In this document: positions 1 through 10,709 of the stretch, piece by piece
How positions within the stretch are numbered: the stretch's first letter is position 1
How the letters are laid out: every line of letters begins with the position of its first letter
Source: Phycisphaerales bacterium
Lineage (GTDB): Bacteria; Planctomycetota; Phycisphaerae; Phycisphaerales; SM1A02
DNA: 21,548 nt
Direction of reading: 5' to 3'
Assembly (NCBI GenBank): GCA_007127615.1
Contig: SKZB01000056.1
Span: 1 to 21,548, forward strand
The notes under the pieces: model-generated
Told to the model about the DNA's origin: nothing
Seen by the model: the letters and a program-made list of their open reading frames with translations, nothing else
The model's database searches: none
Program-made: the position numbers and the translations under genes

Positions 1-764
1 TGCCCCCCTACCTGACCGGCCGGCAGATCATCGAGTTCTTCGGCGCGCTGGCCGACGTCGATCGGCGCACCCGAAGAAGGCGGGCCGATGAACTCCTGGA
101 ACTGCTCAGCATGACCGAGTGGGCGGGGAAGAGAATCTCGACCTACTCCAAGGGAATGCAGCAGCGGATCGGGCTGGGGCAGGCGCTCGTCAACGATCCG
201 GACCTGGTGGTCCTCGATGAACCCACCGACGGGGTCGATCCCGTCGGCCGCCGCGAGATCCGCGATGTGCTGGTTCGCCTTCGCGAGCAGGGCAAGACGG
301 TCTTCCTGAACAGCCATCTGCTCAGCGAACTGGAGATGGTCTGCAATCGCGTGGCCATTCTCGTTCAGGGGGAGGTGGTCATGCAGGGGACGATCGATGA
401 CCTGACCGCCGACAGCCGCCGGTACGAGCTCGTCCTCGCCGGCCCGTCACCCCAATGGGTGAAGAACGAGGCCTCGATCCGCACCGAAGCCCTTCCCGAA
501 AAGCAAACGAAACTGACGCTGCAGGGGGCGGAACCGAAGGCGGTCCAACCGATTCTGGACCGGTTGCGGCAGGATCAGATCACGATCATTTCGATCAAGC
601 CGGTCCGGGAGACGCTGGAGGATCTCTTCATGCGGGCGGTGGTGGATCCGGTCACGGGCCGGACGCTCAAACCCGGCGCGTCGAAATCGCCAAGTCATCG
701 TGCTGCAACACCGACTTCAGCGGCCTTGTCCGATGAAATGAATGTGAAGGGACCGAACGCATGA
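1..764 (+). CDS. ABC transporter ATP-binding protein (5' end outside the window)
   Basis: The reading frame is open from position 3 to the stop at 762-764, giving about 253 visible residues; the true start and Walker A motif lie upstream of the window. The visible part reads as the helical and signature half of an ABC ATPase. It has a signature motif YSKGMQQRIGLGQAL (about residues 47-61), Walker B plus D-loop LVVLDEPTDGVDP (68-80) and the H-loop histidine in NSHLLSE (about 105). A C-terminal extension follows, typical of ATPases paired with ABC-2 permeases. It would hydrolyse ATP at the inner face of the membrane to drive the permease encoded next; the stop overlaps that gene's start as ATGA, implying translational coupling. 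The substrate cannot be told from sequence. An internal ATG at 111 is not the start, because upstream codons continue the conserved fold (YLTGRQIIEFFGALADV). Confidence 0.93.
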   Translation, partial: PPYLTGRQIIEFFGALADVDRRTRRRRADELLELLSMTEWAGKRISTYSKGMQQRIGLGQALVNDPDLVVLDEPTDGVDPVGRREIRDVLVRLREQGKTVFLNSHLLSELEMVCNRVAILVQGEVVMQGTIDDLTADSRRYELVLAGPSPQWVKNEASIRTEALPEKQTKLTLQGAEPKAVQPILDRLRQDQITIISIKPVRETLEDLFMRAVVDPVTGRTLKPGASKSPSHRAATPTSAALSDEMNVKGPNA

Positions 765-1900
765 GAGCCGTCGCCGCGATTCTGCTGGACGCCTACCGCG
801 AGCTGAGTTCGAGAAAGATCTTCTGGATCACGCTGCTTCTCTCGCTCTGCCTGGTCATCGGGTACGCCTGTATCGGATTCACCGAAACGGGCATGTCGTT
901 TCTCTTCGGGCTCTACTCGATTGAGAGCGAGTACTTCAATATCGACTCGCCGCTCTCGGGCGTGCTCTACCGCGGACTCTTCGTTTCGTTCATCGTGTCC
1001 ATCTGGCTGGCATGGGCCGCAACGATTCTGGCGCTCATTTCGACCGCCAGTATCTTCCCGGATCTGGTGGCCCGTGGTTCGATCGACATGATGCTTTCCA
1101 AACCGGTCAGCCGCCTGACGATCCTGTCTGCGAAGTACGCCGCCGGCCTGCTCTTCGCGCTGCTCCAGGTCAGTATCGTCTGCGCCGGCGTATTTCTCGC
1201 CATCGGCTGGCGTCTCGGGGAGTGGGACGGGATGATCTTCGTCGCCATTCCCATTGTGGTGATCTTTTTCAGCTATCTCTTCTGCATCAGTGCGGTGATG
1301 GGCATCATCACGCGATCCGCGATGACCGCGCTGCTGGTGGCGATCCTCTTCTGGTTCATGCTCTTCAGTATCCAGACCACCGAAAGCATGTTGCTCAGTT
1401 TCAAACTGGACAGTCAGGTCGCCATGGAGCGACAGGAAGAAGCCGCCGAACGCACGCGTGCCGCGATCGATGCAATCATGGCCGACGAAGAAGCCGCTGA
1501 GAATCAGGCGACACGGCTTGCGCGCCTCAACGTTGACCTTGAGATCGAGGAGGAAGCGGCGGCGGAGAATCGTCGAGCCGTGGAAGCGATCGCCCCCTGG
1601 CATCAACGCATTGAAATGCTGCTGACACCTTTGCCGAAAACCGGTCAAACCATCGGTCTGCTCGACCGCTGGCTCGTGCGTGAGGGTGATCTGGGCATGC
1701 AGGATATTATGGCCGGCAACTTCCGCCGTGATCAGGACGGCAACATCGTGCCGCGCTACGAGGAAGAGAACGAACCCATGCGGCGATTGACCGAGAAGTA
1801 CGACTCACAGTCACTCTGGTACGTGATCGGCTCATCCCTGCTGTTCCAGATGTTCATCCTCGGCATCGGCGCGTGGATCTTCATGCGGCGTGACTTCTGA
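761..1900 (+). CDS. ABC-2 type transporter permease with a coiled-coil insert
   Basis: This 379-residue membrane protein is the partner of the upstream ATPase, with a 4-bp ATGA overlap. Hydrophobic segments are visible at about residues 20-40, 70-95, 125-150, 158-183, 187-205 and 353-375, the usual six-helix ABC-2 arrangement. The motif DLVARGSIDMMLSKPVSR (101-118) matches the conserved cytoplasmic loop of NosY/ABC-2 permeases (short stretch typically reading E-GT-LLSKPVSR). Between helices 5 and 6 lies a long hydrophilic stretch (about 210-350). It contains an Ala/Glu/Arg-rich, probably coiled-coil segment (about 222-275) and would sit outside the membrane. The family is established by topology and motif; the cargo is unknown. 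Transcription ends toward a converging minus-strand gene only 37 bp away. Confidence 0.88.
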   Translation: MRAVAAILLDAYRELSSRKIFWITLLLSLCLVIGYACIGFTETGMSFLFGLYSIESEYFNIDSPLSGVLYRGLFVSFIVSIWLAWAATILALISTASIFPDLVARGSIDMMLSKPVSRLTILSAKYAAGLLFALLQVSIVCAGVFLAIGWRLGEWDGMIFVAIPIVVIFFSYLFCISAVMGIITRSAMTALLVAILFWFMLFSIQTTESMLLSFKLDSQVAMERQEEAAERTRAAIDAIMADEEAAENQATRLARLNVDLEIEEEAAAENRRAVEAIAPWHQRIEMLLTPLPKTGQTIGLLDRWLVREGDLGMQDIMAGNFRRDQDGNIVPRYEEENEPMRRLTEKYDSQSLWYVIGSSLLFQMFILGIGAWIFMRRDF

Positions 1901-1921
1901 GTGAGCGCTTCTTGAGAAGAT

Positions 1922-1935
1922 CGTTCGCCCGAACG
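1922..1935. other. Short hairpin in the gap between converging genes
   Basis: In the 37-bp gap between the permease stop and the stop of the converging secreted-protein gene, CGTTC and GAACG form a 5-bp stem with a four-base loop. A second tiny palindrome, CTTCT-TG-AGAAG, precedes it. There is no T-tract on either side, so a role as a two-way terminator is only a possibility. Confidence 0.25.
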
Positions 1936-1937
1936 CA

Positions 1938-3626
1938 CTACTTCTTCTTCGGAGGACCGCATTCATCTTCGGCGGTGACGGGCGGCGAGAGCGTCAGTTC
2001 CAGTTCGAGCCGCATGTCCCGGCGGCTGGGTTGTTTCATCCGCCACCGGACGCGATCCAGGCCGACGGCAAGATCCGCCAGCATCGACGCGGCCTCGGCA
2101 ACCTGCTCGGCCTGTCCCGGGGCGGCGATCAACTCCGCCTGTTCCGCCCAACTGCGAAGGTGGTGGCTGATCCGGCCCCCGCGCGCGAACCCCGCGCTCT
2201 GCAACTCCTGCACCAACCGGCCCGGCTGAATCCCCTCCCGCTCCAACGCGGAAACCGTACCGCGCAATTCGTTCGGATGCGTCGCGATCACGTAGTACGA
2301 CCCGTGCGGGCCATCGGCGATCGACCAGTTCAGCGAGACCGAACGCATCAGCGGCAGGTCGTCGGAGAGCCAGATCGTCGCCGGTGACAGATCGATCGAC
2401 CGCGGCGCCTGCTGACGAAACTCCCGCACTTCGGGCGTCTCGAGTGAAAAGGCATCCCGCCCCAATGACTGAAGCCGATTGATGAACCGAACCATCTGTC
2501 GGTCGAACGGCTCCATCGCGTTCTCGCGGGACTTCATCTCGAAACACATCACCAGCGTCGGAATCCGCAGATCGGTCGGCGGATCTTCCTGCCGGCCTTC
2601 CGCTTCGCCGATGACCAGCAACCGCCGATCCTTGAGGTTCCTGCGCATTTCGCGGCTCAGCAGCCCTTCGCCGAGTTGCGCCAGCGCGAAGAGTTCGAGT
2701 TGTGTCTCGCCGATGTCCAGAGGTTCAACCATGGCGAGCAGGGCATCGTGCTCAAAGGCGGATAACGGTGCGGGATCAATCTCCAGCGCGGTGACCGCGC
2801 GGGCAAACGGCGGACGCTCGTAATGTGATCGCTGGGTGATGCGGAGCCTGACACCGTCCAACTCGGCGGTGGCAATCGACCATCCGCCGATGAACGAGCC
2901 GTGCTGCAGGAAGACGGAGACATCGCCGGCCGGCAGCTCCTCGCGATGGGTGAACGCCTCGTGACTTTCAAGCGTTCGGTCGGCGCGCCGGGAAAGATTG
3001 CGCAGGGTCTCATCCAGCAGGGCGATCTGGTCCACCGGCGCAACGAAGAGTTGCTCACCCCGCCGCGCAAGATGGAGCTGATGATCCTCAAGTTCATACC
3101 GCGCCGAGTCATAACGGGGCGCCCGAACCGTCGGGCGGAGCGCACGCAAAAGACGGTTCAGTTCGCGCGACTCAATCGTCAGCACGATCATGCGTTCCGT
3201 CCGGCCGCGCGGGTTCCGCCGCTCGGCGAAAGTGGTCCGGCCGCCGAAACACACGCGCGCTAGATTCTCCGGCGAGGTACCGGCCGCGCGCGCCAGATCC
3301 CTCCACACCGGACCGATCGCCTCGGCGCTGAGATGCGACTCGGCCCACTTGACAAAGGGCGTCGAGCGCAGCGCATCCAGATGAGCGATCGGGCGTTCGA
3401 CCTGCACGAAAACGGAGACATCCGCCGGCAGTGCATCGGTGAGGGCGAAGTGTTCCGACGTCGCGCCGGCGTTGCCGCGTTCGGGCCACGCGGCCACTTC
3501 CCCTTCAATGGACATCGGTGCCGGTGCCACCGCGACGGCCCGCCACGCCGGGGCGCCGGCGGCAGGTGATCCGACCAGCAGGATCGTCAGCCACATCATT
3601 GACCTGATGAAAGCGTCTCGCATCAT
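1938..3626 (-). CDS. Large secreted protein of unknown function
   Basis: I do not recognise the family of this 562-residue protein. The N-terminus (MMRDAFIRSMMWLTILLVGSP) looks like a Sec signal peptide, with likely cleavage near AAG|APA at residues 22-27. The mature part is soluble-looking with no further clear membrane segment. It carries two similar stretches, LPADVSVFVQVERP (about 67-80) and LPAGDVSVFLQHGSF (about 250-265). This pattern recalls planctomycete exported proteins related to DUF3352-type sequences, though that link is a guess. The C-terminus ends with Cys followed by a short Lys-rich tail. It starts at tandem ATG codons, 32 bp after the putative anti-sigma gene, with only a weak GAG upstream, so it is probably the last gene of the sigma operon. 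It could be the sensor or target of that cassette; this is inference from position. Confidence 0.75.
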   Translation of the reverse strand: MMRDAFIRSMMWLTILLVGSPAAGAPAWRAVAVAPAPMSIEGEVAAWPERGNAGATSEHFALTDALPADVSVFVQVERPIAHLDALRSTPFVKWAESHLSAEAIGPVWRDLARAAGTSPENLARVCFGGRTTFAERRNPRGRTERMIVLTIESRELNRLLRALRPTVRAPRYDSARYELEDHQLHLARRGEQLFVAPVDQIALLDETLRNLSRRADRTLESHEAFTHREELPAGDVSVFLQHGSFIGGWSIATAELDGVRLRITQRSHYERPPFARAVTALEIDPAPLSAFEHDALLAMVEPLDIGETQLELFALAQLGEGLLSREMRRNLKDRRLLVIGEAEGRQEDPPTDLRIPTLVMCFEMKSRENAMEPFDRQMVRFINRLQSLGRDAFSLETPEVREFRQQAPRSIDLSPATIWLSDDLPLMRSVSLNWSIADGPHGSYYVIATHPNELRGTVSALEREGIQPGRLVQELQSAGFARGGRISHHLRSWAEQAELIAAPGQAEQVAEAASMLADLAVGLDRVRWRMKQPSRRDMRLELELTLSPPVTAEDECGPPKKK

Positions 3627-3658
3627 TGGCTCGTTCGGGGGAAGAAAGTGCGGGCGAT

Positions 3659-4150
3659 TTACACCCAGCGCATCGGGGCAATGGCGGATCGATTGATGGC
3701 ATCATCCATCAATTCCGTACCGTCATCCTGCGACGGGGATTCATTCGGCCGCCGGAAAGAATCGGGATGCGATTCCGCCGGCAGCTCCAGCGACGGCGTC
3801 AACCGCCGCAGGGACCGAAACATCTCGCCCATCCGCTGCTGACTTGACTCCAGATCCTGACCGACCGCGGCCGGCAGGGTCATCTCCAGCGGCCGACGCG
3901 CCTCGGGTGAGCTGTTGTGCATGAAAATGCCGATCCCGACCGCCAGGAACCCGGCGAGAACGATGCCGCTGCGCGCAAAGTGGCGCAGGCGGCGATGACG
4001 TTGGGCCACGTCGGGCGGGACGGCCATGTAGCCGAGACGCCCCATGACCTTTCGGGTCAGATCCGGCGCTGAATCCGGTCGCTTCAGCTGCGCTTCCAGC
4101 CACGTTTCGAGCGGATCCGCGGGAGATTGTTTGGCATCACGACGCTTCAC
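3659..4150 (-). CDS. One-TM protein coupled to an ECF sigma factor, putative anti-sigma factor
   Basis: The gene begins with GTG and overlaps the stop of the sigma factor gene by four bases (GTGA), so the two proteins are almost certainly co-translated. The 163-residue product has a basic cytoplasmic-type N-terminal half, one membrane helix (SGIVLAGFLAVGIGIFM, about 61-77) and a roughly 85-residue outer part rich in Pro, Ser and acidic residues. This layout and position are typical of anti-sigma factors that hold ECF sigma factors at the membrane. The HxxxCxxC zinc signature of ZAS-type anti-sigma factors is absent, and I see no recognisable anti-sigma domain. The assignment therefore rests on context and topology. 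An alternative is an uncharacterised membrane regulator or structural partner. Confidence 0.72.
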   Translation of the reverse strand: MKRRDAKQSPADPLETWLEAQLKRPDSAPDLTRKVMGRLGYMAVPPDVAQRHRRLRHFARSGIVLAGFLAVGIGIFMHNSSPEARRPLEMTLPAAVGQDLESSQQRMGEMFRSLRRLTPSLELPAESHPDSFRRPNESPSQDDGTELMDDAINRSAIAPMRWV

Positions 4151-4740
4151 AGCCAGACCTCGGCAACGGACTGATTCAAAGCTTCATCTTCTTCAATGAA
4201 CTGTTTCATCCGCCGGCGCGCGCGGAAAAGATGGCTCTTGATCGTCCCTTCCGGCATGTCCAGATACGCCGCGATCTCCATGATCGGCCAGGACTGCTGG
4301 TGGAACAACAGGATGATTTCCTTCTGCAGCGGCGAAAGCGTGTTCATCGCCTGATCGAGCGTGTCGCGCACGTTCGACATGGACTCTTCACGTTCGAAAA
4401 CACCCCCGGGCGTGACATCGGGCCCCTGTCGCGCGTCCACCGTATCGTTGTCATAGACCGGCTTGTGCTTCTGGACGGCATTCATGTGCAGCCGTTTGGC
4501 GATGGTGAACACCCACGTACTGAAGCGAAAGCGGGAGTCAAAGCGATCCAGATTCTTAAGTACGCGCACAAACGCTTCCTGCGTGATGTCCTCCGCCGCT
4601 TCCGGCCGTCCGGTCATCCGGAGCATGAAGGCGTACAGTGGATCCTGATGGGTGCGGATCAGCTTCTCGATGGCGACACCGTCTCCGGTGCGCGCTTTGC
4701 GAATCAGGCGATCCTCTTCTGAGCGGGGCAACATGGCCAT
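4147..4740 (-). CDS. ECF-type RNA polymerase sigma factor (sigma-70 family)
   Basis: This is a 197-residue ECF sigma factor that would direct RNA polymerase to a specific promoter set. Region 2 is clear: DITQEAFVRVLKNLDRF (about 51-67) followed by FRFSTWVFTIAKRL (71-84), the -10 recognition and melting part. Region 4 contains the helix-turn-helix ending IMEIAAYLDMPEGTIKSHLFR (about 153-173), which would read the -35 element. The frame is open to an ATG at 4797, but the 19 extra residues are basic and not sigma-like, so I prefer the ATG at 4740. A TACAAT box lies two bases upstream of it and no Shine-Dalgarno is seen; the next ATG at 4734 would then suit a leaderless message. The gene is followed by an overlapping putative anti-sigma gene. 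It is a member of the group whose regulator is a linked membrane protein. Confidence 0.9.
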   Translation of the reverse strand: MAMLPRSEEDRLIRKARTGDGVAIEKLIRTHQDPLYAFMLRMTGRPEAAEDITQEAFVRVLKNLDRFDSRFRFSTWVFTIAKRLHMNAVQKHKPVYDNDTVDARQGPDVTPGGVFEREESMSNVRDTLDQAMNTLSPLQKEIILLFHQQSWPIMEIAAYLDMPEGTIKSHLFRARRRMKQFIEEDEALNQSVAEVWL

Positions 4741-4742
4741 CG

Positions 4743-4748
4743 ATTGTA
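4743..4748 (-). promoter_or_regulatory. TACAAT -10-like box abutting the sigma factor start
   Basis: On the minus strand TACAAT ends two bases before the ATG at 4740. Normal -10 geometry would put the transcript start near 4736, almost at the second ATG (4734). No convincing -35 element is visible about 17 bases upstream. The same heptamer CTACAAT precedes two other minus-strand genes in the window. Confidence 0.4.
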
Positions 4749-4836
4749 GTACCCGCCGTCTCCAAACGCGTTGCAGAATCCCGCCGACCCGCGCCATGGC
4801 GATTTTGATCAGGCTTTGTACGGGTCACGGTGCGAT

Positions 4837-5355
4837 TCAGGCCGAACCGGCCGGATCGAGCGCCATCAGGTCGCTGTAACTGGCGCTCACCGGCTCGCCG
4901 AGGATCGGCATGAATGCCTCCCGCAGAACCGCGATCTCCTCGTGACACCGCTCGACCGACCGGGTCTTCGAGACCGGGGCCTCAAACTCGATGAAAGTGC
5001 CGAGCCGGTTGACCAGATCCAGGTGAATCCGTACGGAATCAAGCATCCATAGCTCGCGGGTCTTTCTCACCCGCAACCATTCGGTCAGACTGTGCGTTCC
5101 CCACCGGCGCCGGGCTTCCTCATCGCTGAGAATGCTGAGATTGGTCATGCGCGGTCGTGCTCGATCCGGGCGGTGGTAGAAGATCCACTGTGTCGGCTCG
5201 CCGTTCGACTCACGACGCTTGAGCCGGCCATCGGTCAGTCGGAAGTACGTGTCGATCTGCTCGAATCGCCCGGCCTCGACCGCCCCGAGGGTCTGACACT
5301 GCCGGCGGGCGGCGGGCAGGTCGCGCAGTTCCGCCTTGAACTCGATGTTCTGCAT
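4837..5355 (-). CDS. CYTH-domain protein, class IV adenylate cyclase-like
   Basis: This 172-residue protein matches the CYTH (CyaB/thiamine triphosphatase) fold across its length, similar in size to CyaB-type proteins. Visible family features include NIEFKAEL at the N-terminus, a form of the EXEXK metal/phosphate signature in which the first Glu is replaced by Asn. Others are QIDTYFRLTDGRLKRRE (33-49), the basic HRPDRARPRM, RVRKTRELW (about 95-103), VRIHLDLVNRLGTFIEFE (108-125) and a terminal SYSDLM. Such enzymes act on triphosphates with divalent metal inside a charged tunnel. Whether this one makes cAMP, cleaves a triphosphate or does something else cannot be told. The start is fixed by a good AAGGAG nine bases upstream. 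It lies 48 bp after the previous gene of the minus-strand run and may be co-transcribed. Confidence 0.85.
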   Translation of the reverse strand: MQNIEFKAELRDLPAARRQCQTLGAVEAGRFEQIDTYFRLTDGRLKRRESNGEPTQWIFYHRPDRARPRMTNLSILSDEEARRRWGTHSLTEWLRVRKTRELWMLDSVRIHLDLVNRLGTFIEFEAPVSKTRSVERCHEEIAVLREAFMPILGEPVSASYSDLMALDPAGSA

Positions 5356-5403
5356 GGACGCGGACTCCTTCTACCGGAATCATCGGCAAAGGCGTCCGCA
5401 AAC

Positions 5404-5931
5404 TCAGTTCGAATCGACAATTTCGCCGGCCGCCGTCTCCGAATTCGCCCGATCTGCCGGCGTCTCAAGCCCGCCGGAGAGAAAACCGTTCAGCGCGAGT
5501 TCGACCGCCAGTCGATCGTCCAGCGTTCCCGGAACCCGGGTGATCTCGCCGTTCTCGGCCATCAGAAAGAGCCATTCGCCCTGATGCAGGCCGGCGAAGG
5601 CGATCGTGTCGCGTGAGGCAAGATGGACCGGGCCGGCGATCTCCTCGAACTCCATCGGTGCCTCCGTCCCGCCGCCGGTAGACGGGAACGCGCGGGCCGG
5701 CCGTCCCTCTTCACGCATCATCATCCGCCAGCGCGGCTGGTCGTAATCACTCCCGCCGACCCGCATCTGCCACCAGTACTGATAGCCCGCCGCGGAAATC
5801 CGCTCGCCATCGACGATATGCGGCCGGGGCCAGAGCGTTCCGCCCAGCGCCCACGCAAGCAGGGCGGCCATGACGACGAAGATCGCGGCCTTGATGATCA
5901 GACTTCGGAATCCCAGCAGCAGTTGACCCAT
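5404..5931 (-). CDS. Membrane-anchored hypothetical protein
   Basis: I do not recognise this 175-residue protein. It has one N-terminal hydrophobic helix (about residues 8-33) followed by a hydrophilic domain rich in aromatic and charged residues (for example YQYWWQMRV at 50-58), presumably outside the inner membrane. An in-frame ATG exists 39 bases further upstream (5970). The ATG at 5931 fits better because it puts the helix at the N-terminus and because a TACAAT box at 5941-5946 sits just upstream. There is no Shine-Dalgarno. The gene lies 83 bp after ligA on the same strand. No domain with known activity can be seen, and no function is proposed. Confidence 0.7.
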   Translation of the reverse strand: MGQLLLGFRSLIIKAAIFVVMAALLAWALGGTLWPRPHIVDGERISAAGYQYWWQMRVGGSDYDQPRWRMMMREEGRPARAFPSTGGGTEAPMEFEEIAGPVHLASRDTIAFAGLHQGEWLFLMAENGEITRVPGTLDDRLAVELALNGFLSGGLETPADRANSETAAGEIVDSN

Positions 5932-5940
5932 GGGAGGGCA

Positions 5941-5946
5941 ATTGTA
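5941..5946 (-). promoter_or_regulatory. TACAAT -10-like box before a membrane-anchored protein gene
   Basis: Minus-strand sequence GGCTACAATTGCCCTCCC directly precedes ATG 5931. A -10 box here would start the transcript at about 5934, leaving a leader of about three bases, consistent with the absence of a Shine-Dalgarno. No clear -35 is visible. Confidence 0.4.
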
Positions 5947-6014
5947 GCCAACCCACCGCGTCTCGCGCATCGGTCCGGAGGCACGGAGGGGCGCGGGAAG
6001 GCGTCACGCCGTCG

Positions 6015-8685
<2,671 letters not shown>

Positions 8686-8686
<1 letters not shown>

Positions 8687-10020
8687 CAGGACCCCGGCGG
8701 CGCGTATCTCCGCATCGCAATCTCAAGCAGTTTGCGCATCATGGTCTCGCGTTCGTCAAACACGCCTCGCTCAAAGAGGTGCCGTGAGTACCGCTCCATC
8801 TCTTCGTTGTACCGCTGGTTCCGCAAGCGCGCCCGAAGCGACCGCTGGACATCGGGATCGTAAATGTCCTGGCCCGCCGGCTGCTCGTAGTCGGCGATAT
8901 GCAGCCACCACGTTGAACTTCCGAGTGCGACCGGCTGCGTGGTTTCGCCGACCCCGAGTCCGACGAGCTGCCGGCGGACCGATTCGGCGAGCGCAATGCC
9001 TTCGATCCCCTCATCTTCGACCTCGAATGTCTGCCACGCCCCGCCGTCCTCTTCTCCGACATCCGTGGCGATCTGCGCGAACGGTTCGCCCCGGTCAATG
9101 CGGCGCTGAACCTCCTCGATCAGGGCCGCATCGCGCTCCGTATGGAGACGGATCCGCGCGATGGAGATCGTGGCGGGCGGGTTGAATTCGTGGAATCGCC
9201 GCTGGTACTCCCGTTCGATATCCCGCCAGGAGACGGTGATGCGCGGTTCGATCCGCCTTCGCTGAAGTTCCTGAAGCAGCGCAACGTCCCGGCGGGCATC
9301 GAGAAACTCGCTGACCGTCATTCCTTCCATTTCCGCCAGCCGCCGTTCCGCCGCCGACCGCGTGCCGCCGAACTCCGCGATCGTCTCTTCCTGCCAGTAG
9401 CGCATCATGGCGAAAAGCCCCTGACGTTGTTCTTCGGTCAGTTGCGATTCGGCTTCGGCCAGAAAGAGCTCGTTGAGAAGCAGGTTCTGCAAATGCTGCC
9501 CGATGATCTGCGCCGCCTGCTGCTCGAAATCGCGCGGCGTGAGTTGATCCGCCATGGCCACCAGACGGTCCTCAATCGGCAGGAAAAATTCGTCCGCGAA
9601 GATCGGCCGGCCGTTCACCTGACCGACCAGACTTTCCACGACGATCCGGCGGTTGTCGCGATCCGAACCACCCGCGGCAATCGCATCCGCAACCGCCGCG
9701 GCACGACGGCGATCATCTTCCTCCGGATCCGAAGCCGCCCCAAGTTCAATCGGCATCGAGGTCGGCCGATCGGCTTGCTCGTCCGGGCGCGTCACCGTCG
9801 AAGCCGGTTCGTCCGTCTCTTCCGTCGAAGTGTGTCCGGCGACGGGATCCGGCGCCGCCGCGGCACCGGACCGGGAGAACTCCGCGAGACTGACGCTCCG
9901 CGCCGCGCCGGCACCGCTGCTCTGGCATCCGGTGAGAAGAATCGCGATGGACAGGCCGGCCGAAGCCAGGGCCAGGTGTGATCCACAGTAGATTGTGCAG
10001 GCGACCATCCGTTGCGGCAT
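8686..10020 (-). CDS. PpiC/SurA-like peptidyl-prolyl isomerase lipoprotein
   Basis: This 444-residue envelope protein probably assists folding of exported proteins. It has a lipoprotein signal peptide with hydrophobic core LALASAGLSIAILLTGC and lipid-bearing Cys32, then a Pro/Ser/Asp-rich linker to about 125. A SurA-type N-terminal chaperone region follows, beginning VNGRPIFADEFF (135-146) with a helical bundle to about 280. After it comes a parvulin-like region (about 283-380, ISIARIRL, RIDRGEPFAQIATDV, LHIADY). The parvulin core is divergent, and isomerase activity is uncertain. The frame is open to 10098, but ATG 10020 is chosen because it begins the signal peptide and has GGAGG nine bases upstream. 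It heads the long minus-strand run and overlaps yraN by one base. Confidence 0.85.
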
Positions 10021-10031
10021 TGATGAAAACC

Positions 10032-10082
10032 TCCAAGCTTCGTGTCTCGACACGCGATTGTAGCCGAATTCTGCCCTATACT
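10032..10082. promoter_or_regulatory. Divergent promoter region between the PPIase-like and DUF1844 genes
   Basis: Two opposed -10-like boxes lie in this short gap. TACAAT on the minus strand (10062-10057) precedes the lipoprotein gene, with its GGAGG Shine-Dalgarno at 10036-10032. TATACT on the plus strand (10077-10082) precedes the DUF1844 gene, whose leader would be about 46 bases. Neither has a strong -35 at 17 bases. The close back-to-back spacing means the two transcripts could interfere. Confidence 0.5.
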
Positions 10083-10134
10083 GCTGACTATCGACCAATC
10101 AGAGACAGAATGTCCGTCATCCGTAAGGAGCACC

Positions 10135-10626
10135 ATGTCACAAGACGACGAGAAGCCCAAACTGCACATCGATTCCGACTGGAAGGCCGAGGCCCAGAAG
10201 GAGAAGGAACGCCTCGCCGAGAAGGAGAAGTCCCAGAGTTCGCCGTCCGATCAGGGGGGCCGGGATGGCGAGCGCGGGCTGCCCGATGCGAACTTCCGCA
10301 CGCTGATGAGCATGCTCGCTTCGCAGGCGATCATGGGACTCGGCGCGATGCCCGATGAGAAATCCGGCGGGGTCATGATCGACCTCGAAGGCGCCCGCTT
10401 CAGTATCGATCTGCTGGCCGTCCTCGAAGAGAAGACCGCGGGCAATCTCGAGGCGGAGGAAGCCAAGGAATTGAAGCAGCTGCTTTCTGAACTGCGTTCG
10501 CGCTACGTGCAGATCTCGGAACTGCTCGCCAAACAGCAGGCCCAGGGCGGCGCGCAGCCCGGCGGCCAGCCGGGTGGCGGTCAACCGGGCGGCGGCGCCG
10601 AGTCGATCCGTTTTCCCGGCTCCTGA
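10135..10626 (+). CDS. DUF1844 domain protein
   Basis: This 163-residue cytoplasmic protein carries a recognisable DUF1844 domain (about residues 50-130: NFRTLMSMLASQAIMGLGAMP, then ARFSIDLLAVLEEKTAGNL and a closing helix ELRSRYVQISEL). The domain's function is not known; it is common in Planctomycetota and related phyla. The first 48 residues are highly charged (Lys/Glu) and the C-terminus is a Gln/Gly/Pro-rich tail with a GGQPGGGQPGGGA repeat, probably disordered. The frame is open from 10042, but the ATG at 10135 has AAGGAG at the right spacing and follows a TATACT box. It lies 83 bp before sdhC on the same strand and may be co-transcribed with sdhCA. Confidence 0.88.
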   Translation: MSQDDEKPKLHIDSDWKAEAQKEKERLAEKEKSQSSPSDQGGRDGERGLPDANFRTLMSMLASQAIMGLGAMPDEKSGGVMIDLEGARFSIDLLAVLEEKTAGNLEAEEAKELKQLLSELRSRYVQISELLAKQQAQGGAQPGGQPGGGQPGGGAESIRFPGS

Positions 10627-10709
10627 TCGACGAACCAACCGACCCCGTTCCCTGCCGCCACATCTGACGCCGCGTTTCTTCCGTTTCCTCTGCCTGACGA
10701 GAACCGACC

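Noticed and set aside
695..1648. Minus-strand open frame opposite the ABC permease
   Set aside because: The sequence is His/Arg/Asp-rich with no domain, as expected from antisense of a membrane protein gene.
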